DNA of 64,000 nucleotides, from assembly GCF_963678975.1 (NCBI RefSeq), contig NC_089275.1, positions 49,127,883 to 49,191,882 on the forward strand, read 5' to 3'. Below, in pieces: positions 49,520-62,419 of this stretch. This DNA comes from Dysidea avara (lineage: Eukaryota; Porifera; Demospongiae; Dictyoceratida; Dysideidae). A program made the translations under genes and the position numbers. The notes under the pieces are model-generated. The model was given only the letters and a program-made list of their open reading frames with translations. It made no database searches and was not told where the DNA came from. The stretch's first letter is position 1. Each line of letters starts with the position of its first letter.

Positions 49520-52500
49520 ATTAACAGTTTGTTTGAACACACTATTGAGTGATGTGGATGTTGCTTGTGCTACTCAGTTCGCAAGATTGCTGAATAGTCA
49601 GAGTTTGGACACCATTCCACAATCAACTCTTGATGAAGTTTGCTCTACATCATGCTGGAATCAAATAAGTCCAGTTATTCAGAGCTGAAAATGTTAGTGT
49701 CTAAATGTCGTGCTATGGTAGGGAATATGTATGTAGAGCTTTGCATCTATTGGCTGAGTCCAGGCTGCCAGCTCACTGATTTGAGGGTTCAGCATCAATG
49801 CATAAATCTTGTAGACTATTGAGTGTGTAATTAAAATTTCAATATTTGTTTGGTATACACTGCTACAGAACTAGCAACAAGCCTTAAAGCTTTAGATAAA
49901 CATTTACCGGATTTTTATGTATGTGAGTTTAGACTGAGATTAACTGTACAGTTCTCAAAGTCAAAATGATCTCATTGCTAGGTTTTCAATTGTATAGCTA
50001 TGCACGTAGATAAGTGAGAGTTTGCAAAATAGAAAGGTTAATACAGAGACCATGCAAGGGCATCCAAGAGTGGGGACATCAGAATGGCATTAGCAGCAAT
50101 AAAACCCTGGACTTATATTGTGGGGTAAAATTTAATGGGACTACAAGGCCAGCTCAAGGGTGGTACAGAAACTGATCAAGCAATAGATGCATGGAGATAC
50201 TCATTAGCCACAAATCCTAAACTAAAGTCAACATTCTTGAATGTACTGCTCCTCAATTTAATCAGTATAATGGTAGAACTAAGCTGAAACAAAGTGGAAT
50301 GGCCATAGTAATTTCCAATAAATGATAGTTGGGTTGTGTTAAGTCCTTCAATTGACCTTTAAAATGGTTATAGTCTCACATGGCATGCCACCAGATCACT
50401 TTTCCTCAGTTTTTGAGTGATGGTTGGAAAGAAAAAAGGGTCTGTATTCGATTTTTAGAGATGTCAGGATGAATAAAGAAATGTTGACAAGGTGCAAATG
50501 ATATATTTAAGGATTGTAGTACAGAATAACAGCCATAAAATGATTAGCATCTTGTCAATGCTAGTTTACTTCACCCATCCTGGTCAATCGACATCTCTAA
50601 AAACAATAAACTAGTAGCCAGAACCAAACGGTATATTGCCATACCCAACTGCATTACCCAAGAAAGGAAAGAAAGTAGTGTGTTCACATGAGACTAATGT
50701 ATTGCCAGCACCATACAGTACTTTCCTTTGGTATACATTGCTGGCTTCACCAATTATACAAGAAATGTAAAGAAAAACTTGAAATTTAATACTTGAGTAT
50801 ATAAAAATTAAACTGAACAATTAAACGAGGGAGGTTATCTGCAGCTATAACACTAGTAGACATTTACATTACAAAATTAACGTTTACTACATAGTATACA
50901 CTGAGCTACAGATGACCTCTCTTGTTTCATTGCTTTATATTTCTGTGATCCCTGTCTACTCAATCATTAAATTTTTCCTAACACTTGTATGACTGGTGAT
51001 CCAACATAATTATATCTGATGACAAAGGAATATCCCTACTTCAGTCATACGCTATATATGAGTGGGCCTGTGAAAATAGGGAGTAATGTGGGCACATTAA
51101 AATTACCCAACTATCATGATATATTATACTATAGTCACACAATTTTCAGCACTTATTAAATATTTGATTGGCTTTATAGCTAAAGCTACAGAATGCAGAT
51201 ATTCTACACAGACAGCTATACTGAAATATGGTTGTTTTTACATATGTGATGGGGTGTAGGTTGTGCCCACATTCCCTGATTTCACTTTTACATAGGCTGG
51301 GTCATGTAATAAACTGAAAGTCTACTAGTATAGCTACAAATGTAGAGGTTTAGATGACCTCCCTTGTTTCATTGCTTTTAGTTCTACATATAATATCCCT
51401 ACCCAAATATTAAATTTCTTACATAATAATTTTCTTTATTATTAATTTCTTGTTCAATACCAATATCTAACCAATATAATATTAAATATTTAATCTGCTT
51501 ATAATACTAATACTGTACCAAAATCAAGTTTCAATATCATGTTTAACATCTTAGTATTAGAGCTAGTGTGGTGCTAATTATACAAAGGATTATTATAGAA
51601 CTGACAGACATTACAATGACTTTGTAACCATGGTGAATGTGTACACATTATAGTGTTTATAATTTATCATGTGATACACTAATTCAGCTGAATGATTCTA
51701 CTAATGGTGTTTGTACTGTCACCACAGCTGGCCAATGTCCAGGCAAATGGTTGTACCAATGTAAGTTATCAGTCATACCAGCCCACCAGCCCTTATATAT
51801 ATAGAATGTCCGGTAATTGTGCTATTGCTTAGCTATACATACTAGTGTTATTGTCATATAGCTATGTAGAATAAATATATTATATTATTATGTATATACG
51901 TATACAAGGTAATATTAATTCATACTTTTCAATAGTTTCTGATGGACATTAGGGAACAAGTGGGATGTTGTTATGGTGAATTATAATTCTTGACATCAAT
52001 GTGAGTGGCCAAACACCATCCTGCAGTTGGATGCTATATAATAATTGTGTTGCAGAAAAATTCAATAGACCTTTCTGGGGAAAATTTTGACACATTGATT
52101 TGTTCGCAGTTCATCATTTATCAAAAAGGATGACAAGTATTTGACAAAATTAATATCATTTTTAACATCACTAAGAAAATTAATGTTGCCATACAGAAGC
52201 ACACATTATAGCTATTAGTGCAAGCAAAGTGACCATTGCAGATAATGGTAAACCCAATGCATGTGTTCCACAATTTTAATGATGTGTACGTGTGCATTTC
52301 CCTATATTAAACTGTGATTCTTGATGGTGTTACTTGTTTTGTGCTGTTCACCTCATATCAGTAATGTGTTCTATTATTACAGGTTTAGCAACACTGGGGA
52401 TATATTCCAGAGGGCTATGGATGCTTACAAGACTTGCAATCTTCCATTTCCTCAGCCTTGTCAGGTATTATATCATCTCAGTTAAAACTTTGATATCGTA

Positions 52501-53125
52501 ATATAACTGACAACACTTATGAAAAACATATTAGTATACAATTATCATACAGTTCCCATATGAAAGTGATTGTACACATTTACCTGTGTTGTAACATTGC
52601 TTATATGTATATTTGTGCTTGAATATTGTTTTTGCATGGGCTAGCAATAAGCACCTGTAATACAAACACTCTCACACGATTGTAGTGCTTTTATGTTCAA
52701 GGCTTCAATCCAATAGAGTGATCGGATCCAATAAGAATTAAAACCACTACCTTGCTCATGCCATACAAAAGTATTTGACATTTAACCTTGGCACTAACAA
52801 AGCACTCGGCTTTGCCTTGTGCTTTATTAGCATCTTGGCCATTTGACATGCACATATATAGCATGCTAAGTATGCTATGCTTTGATGTGTACGTAATTTA
52901 TGCAGATGTAGTAAGGGTTTAAAAACCATCTCATGTGACATACTGGTCCAATAGTTTGCAATTTGCAGCACAAACACCATACTGTAAACTATGCAGTGTT
53001 CAACTTGCTGTACAAACTTTGTGAATTTATTTTTTATCGTGTAGGGGATGAGTGCAGCAAGTGGATGGGTAATAAATGGAGCAATGATGATGATATTAAT
53101 AGTAGCATCATTGAGTTTACAATAA
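49520..53125 (+). pseudogene. Gene B: decayed third member of the cysteine-rich family
   Basis: Exons matching genes A and C occur in order. An exon 1 remnant at about 49520-49695 reads QSLDTIPQSTLDEVCSTSCW...SPVIQS, then TGA, with no signal peptide seen. An exon 3 remnant at about 51720-51770 reads VCTVTTAGQCPGK, with a 4-base length change relative to gene A. Exon 4 at about 51937-52001 reads LMDIREQVGCCYGEL, then TAA. Exon 5 at 52383-52464 is intact (AMDAYKTCNLPFPQPCQ) and has the same 82-nt length as in gene A. Exon 6 at 53045-53125 is intact and reads MSAASGWVINGAMMMILIVASLSLQ in overlapping segments. Exon 2 was not found. It is closer to gene A than to gene C in exons 4-5. At least two stops and one frameshift make it a pseudogene. 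Confidence 0.82.
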
Positions 53126-53402
53126 CATGCATACTTAAGCAACTACAATTCTATAGCTAGCCATATTATATGTATGTAGCTATAGATTACTGCTCATTTT
53201 TGTAAATAACTATAACATGCATATATGCATGTATATAGTTCCAACACTATAATACATGTAGCTACATACAAGTTAATGTATTTTACTCATATTGTATACT
53301 TACTTGGTATATACAAATATCATTATGTACATACATTGTATGGCTATACGAGATAGATCACTTCCATATACACAACTGCACACTGTATACATAATGCATA
53401 CA

Positions 53403-53714
53403 TGCGTCAGTGGCAGATCTAGAAATTTTCAGAGGGGGTTTCAGATTCCACTCAACTTCAGAAAAAGTTGAAGACCAAGAAAGAAAGGAAAAAAAAGGTC
53501 ACATGCAACCTGCTATTGAACGCCATAATTGCGATTTCAAAGGCAAAAGTATGGAGTTTCGCCAGTAGAAAGTCCTTCTATAACACACAATGTATGACTC
53601 GTGGCGATTTTACCACCCACACAACAAGTCATCAATAAAGTTGGGGCACGCGCTATTTTCAGAAGGGGTTTCAGCTGAAACTATTGCAACCCCGCTGTAT
53701 CCGCCACTGTGCGT
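53403..53714. mobile_element. 302-bp MITE with 5-bp target duplication
   Basis: The element 53408-53709 begins cagtggcagatctagaaatt and ends gtatccgccactg, flanked on both sides by tgcgt (53403-53407 and 53710-53714). Its ends resemble those of the possible 6.3-kb element at 35335 and the sequence at 63959. Confidence 0.8.
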
Positions 53715-53741
53715 GCTCTCTCTCTCTCACACACACACGCA

Positions 53742-53798
<57 letters not shown>

Positions 53799-53806
53799 CA
53801 CACACA
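53715..53806. repeat. (TC)n(AC)n microsatellite
   Basis: A short tct run is followed by about 80 bp of nearly pure ac repeat, starting right beside the MITE. The ORFs over it are not genes. Confidence 0.95.
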
Positions 53807-54930
53807 TCATATTACCATATTTAGCTACACATGTACACCTTCTAGATCTCATTCACTGGCTGGAACAATTGTTACTTCAGAAAACCTAGAACTGTTACTG
53901 GAATCCATTACAGCACTATACAGGAAATACTAGAATAGGTTACGTAGTGTAGGAAGCTTCTTTCATGTTTTAAAAGTATACGAAAAAAATTGGAATTTTC
54001 AACTAGAGTATAGGGACCATAGCACATCGATAAAAAGTATTGAAACAAGTTGGAGTAGTCCATGATATTAAATCACATTTAAACTATAAGAAGTGTTATA
54101 TCCCTACTGTGCATTTCTGTTATATTACCTTGAGTACTATACATGTCACTACTATGGGCTCCAGTTAATCCCCTAACCACTAGGGAATAATATAGATCAA
54201 TAAATGCTATCTTCTTGTCAGGGTACACATTGCATGCATGCATATAGCTATAATAATTATATCAAGAGTTTATAATACAAGATCCCTCAATATTCTATAT
54301 AATGAACTGTTGATTATATGGTACACTGTACATGTGTGAGTTCATAATTCTGGCACTGAGCGAATAACACATTTAATATCTACATAACAGTAGTGAATAT
54401 GTATATAGGAAGATGACTGCTTTTGGGAAGTTCAATTTTCTTAATGTACAGATAAATGCTTAGAATTTCCTCGATCAGACAGTTATAAAATAAATATATT
54501 ACACTAGTGTAACAGCACAAAAAACTTTGGTATGAGTTTCTAACACATACATCAGTTGTCATTATAAACTGTACAAACACACATAATGTATCCTGACACA
54601 TATAGTGTTCCCATGGCTGGGAACACAAGCTAAACATCTAACTAGTAATTAAATACATGTGAAGAGAAATGGCTTGTCAATTGCAATCCCCATGTCATGC
54701 CGACTATGCTTGACCTCAGTGACTCTCAATACATTTTACTCTGCTATAATGCATGAGCTTTTAAAGTGTTGCATATTATCTCAATTTTTATCCACATTAA
54801 CAACAACAAACCATATCAAGGACCTACAACAAGATGACATATCCATGCCATACAATGCTGATGATGCATTGGGAATTTTATGACATCACAGTATCTGGTG
54901 TCCACATTCAGCCATAACGTAGTGGGTGTA
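53807..54930. other. Noncoding stretch upstream of gene C
   Basis: No supported gene. A CCAAT motif (accaatga, about 54934) lies just upstream of the gene C TATA box. Confidence 0.45.
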
Positions 54931-54958
54931 CAACCAATGATGTAACTCACTGGTGGCC

Positions 54959-54982
54959 TATATAACTGCACCATCAGATCAA
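54959..54982 (+). promoter_or_regulatory. TATA box and start-site motif of gene C
   Basis: TATATAACTG at 54959-54968 is followed by CATCAGATCAATGC, matching the gene A promoter in sequence and spacing. Transcription would start roughly 45-55 bp upstream of the ATG at 55028. Confidence 0.7.
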
Positions 54983-55027
54983 TGCAACTATATAATGTGT
55001 AAAACTAGTATCAATTCAGTGATCAAA

Positions 55028-56491
55028 ATGTTTGTAGCTGCTCTACTAGTCACCTTCCTCACGCTGTATGGTGTGAATGGACAAACTTGTCTGTCAAATG
55101 GATTGAATGATATCTCTAGGAGGGACCCAGCGTGTGCTAATCAAATAGAGCAATTAAACTCACAATTGGAAAGATCAATGTTGGATATTCCTCAGTCAGT
55201 ACTTGATGAAGTCTGTTCTGCCTCATGTTGGGATCAATATAGCAGAGTAGTTCAGCGTTGTGGTGGATCTGATGTAAGTATTGTAGTTTCATTTACAATA
55301 TAATGTAGTCTTGAATATATACGTAGGCTATGCAGAGTTTTACTAATTATTGTCATGTTGTGTAGGCTGATGATCTAGAGGTAGGCTATCGCCTTCTGTG
55401 TAGCAGACATCCAAATGGTGACAACTGTGCTGAAGTGTTTGATGAAGCCACCATCACAGGAGTAAGTGTACCCATGGGATCTCTCTAAGATACGTAACAG
55501 AGCTTGTAAAACCTTGGCATGTGGTAGACCTCATCACATAGCTACATAGGTTGCGTCTCAGTTATTGAGCAGAATGCTTGACTTATTAGCATAAAAGCAA
55601 AGCAATGAAGTTTGAAAAGTATTTTGAAAAATTTTATATGCCCACATGTTCATGTTTTGTACATGTGTCCCCGTCATTTAGTTGATTGTATACTGCATGC
55701 TACAATAGGAATGCTGAATTATACAAGTATCTACATTGTTAACATCTATTACAGATGGGGCAATGTGCAGTAACTAATGGACAGTGTCCAGCTAGGTGTC
55801 CCCAAGTAAGTCATATGCACACATTACATATTAGCTGTACTATATGATGCAATGATCAGAATGTGTTCAACTGATGAATGTGTTTCTTGTAGTATTTTCA
55901 GGATGCTATACAGCAGTGGGGGTGTTGCTTTGGTGAATCATTATCACTATTTTCAATGTAAGTCCACATATTACCATTCTCCCTATTGATTTCACAAGTG
56001 TTCCCCCCACAGGTTTGATAGTACTAGGAATGTATACAGAGCTGCCCAACGAGCATATAGAGCATGTGATACTTTACCAGTTCTCCAGACATGTGATGTA
56101 AGTATGATATAACTTTACAGCAAGCCACACATGTGAGCATTGCACAGTATTCACCATAATATGTTGTTATGGCTAACTACATGGTGAAGTGTATAGAATG
56201 CAATGACCACAACTGTCCAGCTATCAGCCAGTAGCTACTGGGGTAGTAGCATATAGGGCAATCCATCACAATAAGCTAGCCTGGTAAAATTCTATCCAAC
56301 AAATCAATATGTGAACAATTAACTTTATCACTCAAAGTCATGTAACTTGTGTTAATACTCAGGGAAGAAACCTCACAAGTCTCCTTTCTACCAGCAGTTC
56401 TAGCAGTGGTGCAGTAGGTGGGTGGGCAGTAAATGGAGTAGTGATGATGTTCTCAATTGTGGTTATCCCACTGATGATCAACTCATTGTAG
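55028..56491 (+). CDS. Gene C: secreted cysteine-rich protein with hydrophobic tail
   Basis: Six exons join in phase: 55028-55273, 55366-55461, 55755-55805, 55893-55957, 56013-56097 and 56363-56491 (223 residues). The signal peptide is MFVAALLVTFLTLYGVNGQ; I chose this ATG because it starts the hydrophobic leader and lies after the TATA box. The mature part has 14 cysteines aligned with gene A: CLSNGLNDISRRDPAC, IPQSVLDEVCSASCWDQY, VGYRLLCSRHPNGDNCAEVF, GQCAVTNGQCPARC, WGCCFGESLSLFSM, YRACDTLPVLQTC. Exon 6 is a short Ser-rich stalk followed by GGWAVNGVVMM and a hydrophobic end, consistent with a GPI-anchored or membrane-tethered surface protein. It is a paralogue of gene A and pseudogene B. 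I do not recognise the family or its function. Confidence 0.9.
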
Positions 56492-58520
56492 ATGATGAAC
56501 AATGTTATCTCTTACACTACACACAAATCTTGTGTTACTATTAATACTTGACAACTAATCATATTATGCACAATTCTGCTATATTGTTCCTCGGAATTAG
56601 CTACTGTATGACTATTATCAATTCAGGGATATAATATTCATATTGTACATTTTCATATACCACTATTAATATACAGTTTTAATATGGGTAGATAGCTAAT
56701 AGTGATCATAAACATTTATTAAACAACATCATCAACTGATCACCCTAACTAATCACTGTTCCAGTACAGGTATAGAAAGGGAGCATTGAAAAATCTGTTG
56801 AACACAGCCAGCTGCAGCTGCAGGTTGATCAGTGTCTTCAGAATATAGTATTGCATATTGTGATAGGATTCTGCAATTACACACATACAGCTGCAGGTTG
56901 TTTGTGCTTTATAAATTGTAAAGTTGACTTATTTATAATATTTTGATAAAACTCAGTAGGCTTCTTGGGAATAATAATGGGTTAAAAGAGAATTGAGAAC
57001 TCGAATTTGAAGCGATTTTTGACCACAAATTGAGCACAATTTGCAAGCTAAAAAAAAGTAGGTTAATTCCTTGTCTAATACAAGCAGCATTTGTGCTGTT
57101 TCTAAAATTTAATTTTGTTGAACATTACTACAAAAGTTAAGTAAAATTTCTAAAAGAATTGAAATAATTTTGAGAATAGTTTTTATGTGTATATTATGCG
57201 AGTATTTACACAATTAGCGTCTCAACTCAAACTTGTTGCTATAACAATGCATTAAGTTATCTTCAAGACACCAGCTACATAAGCTATTATAACTACACAT
57301 ACATTTTACTCCTCAAAATTATGCAGTGCAAGCGAATGGTATACTGAATTATATATACCTATCACAAGTAGTGATCATTCCAGTAGGGAACCACTTCAGG
57401 GCCTGAAGGGAGTTACAAATGAAATATTACCAGACCAATTTGTGAGTAGTTAGTGCACAGAAGCTGTGAATTTAGAATCCAGTATATCCTATAAAGAATT
57501 CTGAAACACTTATCCCTTCTACGTAGTTAGTGGATTGTACACACCAGCCTACTATGCTGCATGTGCAGAATTTGACCATGTTTTAGTAATTACTATCTTT
57601 AATGAATAGTTTTTTGTACAGTGAGCAGGACTCACAGGCTTATGCCTTATTTTTCCTATAATAATAATATAATATATGTTTTGTCCTTTGTGCATGCATT
57701 TATAAGCAAAAACGTATTGTTGCAAATGAATCTGTAAATTTTTTCCATTGCTGCTTTAAACATTATGTCAATGTACTCTAATACGACCATAATATTACAG
57801 CAAATGGCTACCTGCCTGCTCTATTTGAGTAACAAACTACAATATTGTATAGTAATTGTAATGTTTCAACAGGGGTTCCACTCAGTGTCGAAACTCTATT
57901 TTATTAAGTAGCTAAAATATGTTGTTGTTTTTTTACAGTATACATTTCAGATAAGGTCTTAGTATTAATATTCTGCCTATACTGTACATTAACATTATGC
58001 TCAGTACCTATTGTGCCACAAGTCGCTTTATTTTTGTGCAAAAAATTTTCGTGTAAAAATATTTTCGGATGATTTAGCTTGCGTGCTCTATTAAAGTAGT
58101 TCGATCATGTGTAAAAAAATTTGTTTGAGAAATTATTGTACAAGTATAGCTACTTGCATACGAAAACTTCTACAATGAAGAAAGCACACTAAAATAATCA
58201 TATCCATGACCCAACCACAATGAATTGTGTTATTCAATGAAGTCCCCTACCTGTAGCTACACTGTTCATCAAATGAAGCCTTATAACAAAATACTCAACT
58301 ACATCCAACAGTATATAGTATGTCGTGTCATGTAGCCACAAAAGCTGGCACATTGCACAGTTGTGTTGTTTACAGGAAGAACATAAGTTCTTTATGCACA
58401 CATAACATAGTAGCTAGATGTTTATAAAGTAACCTCACACACATCAAGATTGATTGATTGATATTTATTTTATTATGAACAACAACAATAATATTACATA
58501 ATGATATTAAGTGGATCATG
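56492..58520. other. Noncoding stretch, no gene seen
   Basis: AT-rich sequence downstream of gene C; no coding exon, RNA gene or transposon end could be supported. Confidence 0.45.
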
Positions 58521-58524
58521 TGAT

Positions 58525-58693
58525 CTATGGTGTGTCCGCCACAGTTGTTAGGTAATGGCTAGTCATAAATTTCTCAGCAGGACGAGGTAGTGGTAACTGT
58601 ACCACCTTAGCTGTCATGTCTTCCTTCATCCCTGATAGCTTGGAGAAGCGGTTTCTTGCTAGTACATGACGATGATTAACTTCTGTACCAACA
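58525..58693 (-). CDS. Possible terminal exon of an unrecognised gene
   Basis: The - strand reads GTEVNHRHVLARNRFSKLSG, then MKEDMTAKVVQLPLPRPAEK, then FMTSHYLTTVADTP and a stop at 58525-58527. Composition looks coding (basic and amphipathic, no low complexity), and GGAGCAG just before 58693 could be a splice acceptor. I found no upstream exon and do not recognise the protein. It could also be a gene fragment left by duplication. Confidence 0.35.
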
Positions 58694-59524
58694 CTGCTCC
58701 ATAAGACCAGTAATGGAAATAATGTTATGATGACATGCTACATGTCAGATATTATGTTATAGTCACAGACACTCCCATCACTTCTGTAACACCCTCATGA
58801 ATGAAATCCCACAATTAAAAACTTCTTTGATAGTATAAAGGTACAAACTGCAAAAACTGTAGAAAGGCAAGCAAGTAATTAAAGTGTATATTTGTAGTCC
58901 TGTATTTCACAGGTCAATTGTGTTTCTTAAAATTAATAACTATAAATGTAAGTGAAGGATCAAAGTGGTTCCACTCCCAATCTCCCATCAAAGCTTCGGA
59001 AAATTAAAATAAATTCCTATTGTGCCATCACTATAATAATACCTTAGGTGTTACATTTCAGCATCCCTCAGTCTGTAACACCCTGTGAGTGTCATCACTG
59101 CATTTTTTAGAATGCTATATTTAGACATGCAAGTGGACCCCATAAATTGTTATGATTGCCCCCAAATTTTAACAGTGCATAGTCAGTTTAGCCTGAGCTG
59201 ATCATGACTGGTACACAGGTGCTTCTCATCACATGGAATATTTCTATGATATGTGATGTTGTATAATTCTATTTGTTTATATGCATGCATGGGGTTTAGG
59301 GATGATAATTATAGGTACATGTACTGTGCAATAATTACTACATAAAATGGTAAGCACCACAAATAGTGATAACAGTTAAATATTGTACATATTGAGTTTA
59401 CATTATAATCATATGGAGGACATAGCTAGACAAAGGTGTGTATGGTTGTGCACAAGATGTGTGTAGTGATCCACTATAAAACTTCTATTTGATAGGTTAG
59501 GGTAATCCAAATGCTGCAGCACAA

Positions 59525-59945
59525 TCATGTTGCTGCCAGACCTTCAGTGCTAATGGCTTCATGTTGCCATGAGGAAATATAGTACATTACAATACCTCAG
59601 TATGGTTCTATAGAGAAATGAGCCAATACCAGGAGCAATTGATCATTTTATTTACATCACTCAGTCTCAGTATATTCTATGGGTACTCCACTAAATTAAT
59701 GATATATATATATATAGGATTTAAGAATCATATAGCTACTGTAGGTTAAGTAATGTTTGGAGTCTCTGGTTCCTGTTTGTTAGCACATGTTGCTATATAA
59801 GACCTTTGGTGTTGGCCACTAGCTGTTAATGGCTTCATGTTGTCACAAGGAAATGGTGATAAGTTACAATACTTTAGTATGGTTCTAAAGAAATGAAGCC
59901 AAGCAAATTTACCATTTCATTTACATCACTCACTATAATATGTGG
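59525..59945. repeat. Diverged direct duplication, two copies
   Basis: The blocks at about 59535-59690 and 59785-59945 share gctaatggcttcatgttg, ttacaatac(c/t)t(c/t)agtatggttct and catttacatcactca in the same order. Neither copy has a convincing coding frame. Confidence 0.6.
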
Positions 59946-62415
59946 ATACTAGTGTTATATAGAACCAGTCTGTGATGTCAAATGTGTTCATTATGTAGTT
60001 AATTCCAATAATGATTTATTCATCACTTTCTCATTTAGCTACAAGTCAGTCTCTATTCCACTCATCAGTTCCTTATATGAAATGAGCAATAACATTACCC
60101 TAATGTGACCTGACATAATTCTGCCTTAGTTAACAGTGAAGAGCAACACAGTATTAAAAACATTATACAGTGTAGAAAGGTTAATAACCTCCAGTAAAAT
60201 TAATCTTTTATACACAGTAAAACTAACTCACTCATTAGCTGTTGTCCACTGTAGTTGGTCAGTTGTGGTGTAGTCTAGTCAGTTGTTACTGCAGCTTGTA
60301 TTAGCATTACTAGAATTAGTATTTCATGGATATCATGTAAACTCTTATTTGTATTTTACAGAGGAGCCATGACAGGAATAATTAATGGCACTGTGAGCTG
60401 GCTTTAGCTGTGTGTCAAACTTGAAAACTGCACTTTTGTATAAACCACATCCACAATGACAAGTAAATTATGAGGCTTAAGGATTATCATGCAATATACA
60501 CATACTCTTCCAGTTGGTACTGTGGAATGTAGAACTAACTATACTGAGCAATACTTTTCAAAAACATGTGGGTTTTCAGTTTAGAGAAGGTTCACAATGT
60601 AATGGTTTTTAAGGAATATTTCAAATTTAAGCGTATATTATTGTGTTGTCAACAACTATAGTTGTCCTAAACATGTTCACTTCATTGTCATTGTGATATT
60701 AGCTACAGTGTCAGCTGTAGGGTTCAGCTCAGGTGAATGCAAACAGACAATAGTAAGAAACCATTTTATCCTCAAACACTTCAAGTTTTGTTCTGCATAT
60801 GAGAAAGCAATGTTTCCTTGTGCATAAAGCTCAGCAAGTGATGGTTGATAAGGAAATACTGACAGAATCTTCCTTATTGATATTACAACAATGTATCCAC
60901 TTTACTATCATGATCACAGCAAGTATGGTGGGTGTTTAGGTTTAGTGTAACACACTGTCACTGCATGGTGTCACAGTTTGGCCTACATACGTAGCTATGT
61001 AGCTGGATCATCAGGTCAGTGTAGTTGCATGTGTATATGTGGTAACCATGGACCCATGCACAACAAACTAGTATTTTTTAACACTGTTATTAGCACTTTA
61101 GTTTTGTTTTGTATATAATTGGTGCAGTTAAATAAGTAACTTGAATTTGTAAACATAGATACATGCATTTACACCTTTGTATACACAATTAAGTACATAT
61201 CAGGAAGCAATGTTTGATGAAGCAATGCAATATCCATTGTATGACTACTATTCTTCTTGTCATGGAGTATAAATTGTAGAGTATAAATGTTTATGTGTAG
61301 TAGCTATTAGACTCTATACAGCTATATATTTAGGCTGTTTTGGGTGGGTAATAAATCTCATATACTCTACCTTGTTTTCCAATATACTCCACGCCTTCAG
61401 ACACAATAATAACGTATTTGATTTGATTTATTGTTTATTCTCTAGGTAACCGGCATAAGCTGTCCTTCCTTACCAGAGCAACTAAGTACATATACAACAC
61501 ACAGAGCAAAGCACAAACAAATTACATTATTAATCAATAGGCTCAAAGTTAGCTGTATTGCTACCTATGTGTTATGCATCTTAACTATTTACAATTTACT
61601 ACAGAGATTTGACTAAAAGTAACTATACTTCAAGATCCAATATTGAGATAGCCATTCAAAAATATTATGTGGTCTAGCTACTCTTTCATTAACAATTGCC
61701 TTACAATCCTACTAGTCCACTATAAAAAAAGATTCCCTAAACTCCAATAAAACAAGGCTTTCATGTACATAATTATATTATAGCTATGTATATAGTTCTT
61801 ATTTTCAAAATTTTGCAAGTCTGCTAATTACTTCCAGATCTCTCTAAAATTGCTCAGTTCCAGATTGACTCTTGACATACTTACATTTCAAAAATTTCCC
61901 TGGGGAAAATGTCTCAGACCTCAGCAGTTAGCCAGAAATATGTGTAATTCTAAGCCAGTGGCTAAAAACTATTTTTTACAACTAACTACATACTAAGCCC
62001 TATAACCTGAGACCGGAGGGGGGTGTGGGGTATAGCTATAGCTATTGCAATGATTGTAACTACAAGTAAAAAGAGAGTTTGTGTGACAAAGTACAGTGAA
62101 GAGGGATTCGCAAAATGATTATCACAGTGTGTGCTGTATGAGTGCTGATGACCAGAGATGAGCATATGTTCACAATCTAGGTTTATCCAATGAGTACATG
62201 TTATTAATGATTGTATATATGTACATTTACATGTTACCCTTACAGCTAATTATTGCTAAAAATATATGTGATATAAAAAAAATGCAGTGATGTAACAAGG
62301 ATGCTTATTTTGTCACATGAGCATGTATAGTTATATTAATTACTGTCAGTGATTTGATATTGATTTTTATTAATTTGTGAAAATTCACAGGGGCTGGAGA
62401 GTAAAGGGCCTATAA
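59946..62415. other. Noncoding stretch, no gene seen
   Basis: No supported coding, RNA or transposon feature. A ttgatttgatttattgtttattc stretch near 61419 resembles a LINE 3' end, but without coding sequence this is only a guess. Confidence 0.4.
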
Positions 62416-62419
62416 GAAC

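Noticed and set aside
52963-53160. 65-codon ORF reading GDECSKWMGNKWSNDDD
   Set aside because: It is the wrong frame over exon 6 of pseudogene B; the correct frame gives the GWVINGAMM tail.
53590-53933. Two overlapping ORFs with HTHTHT and THTHTH repeats
   Set aside because: They are translations of the AC microsatellite and the neighbouring MITE.
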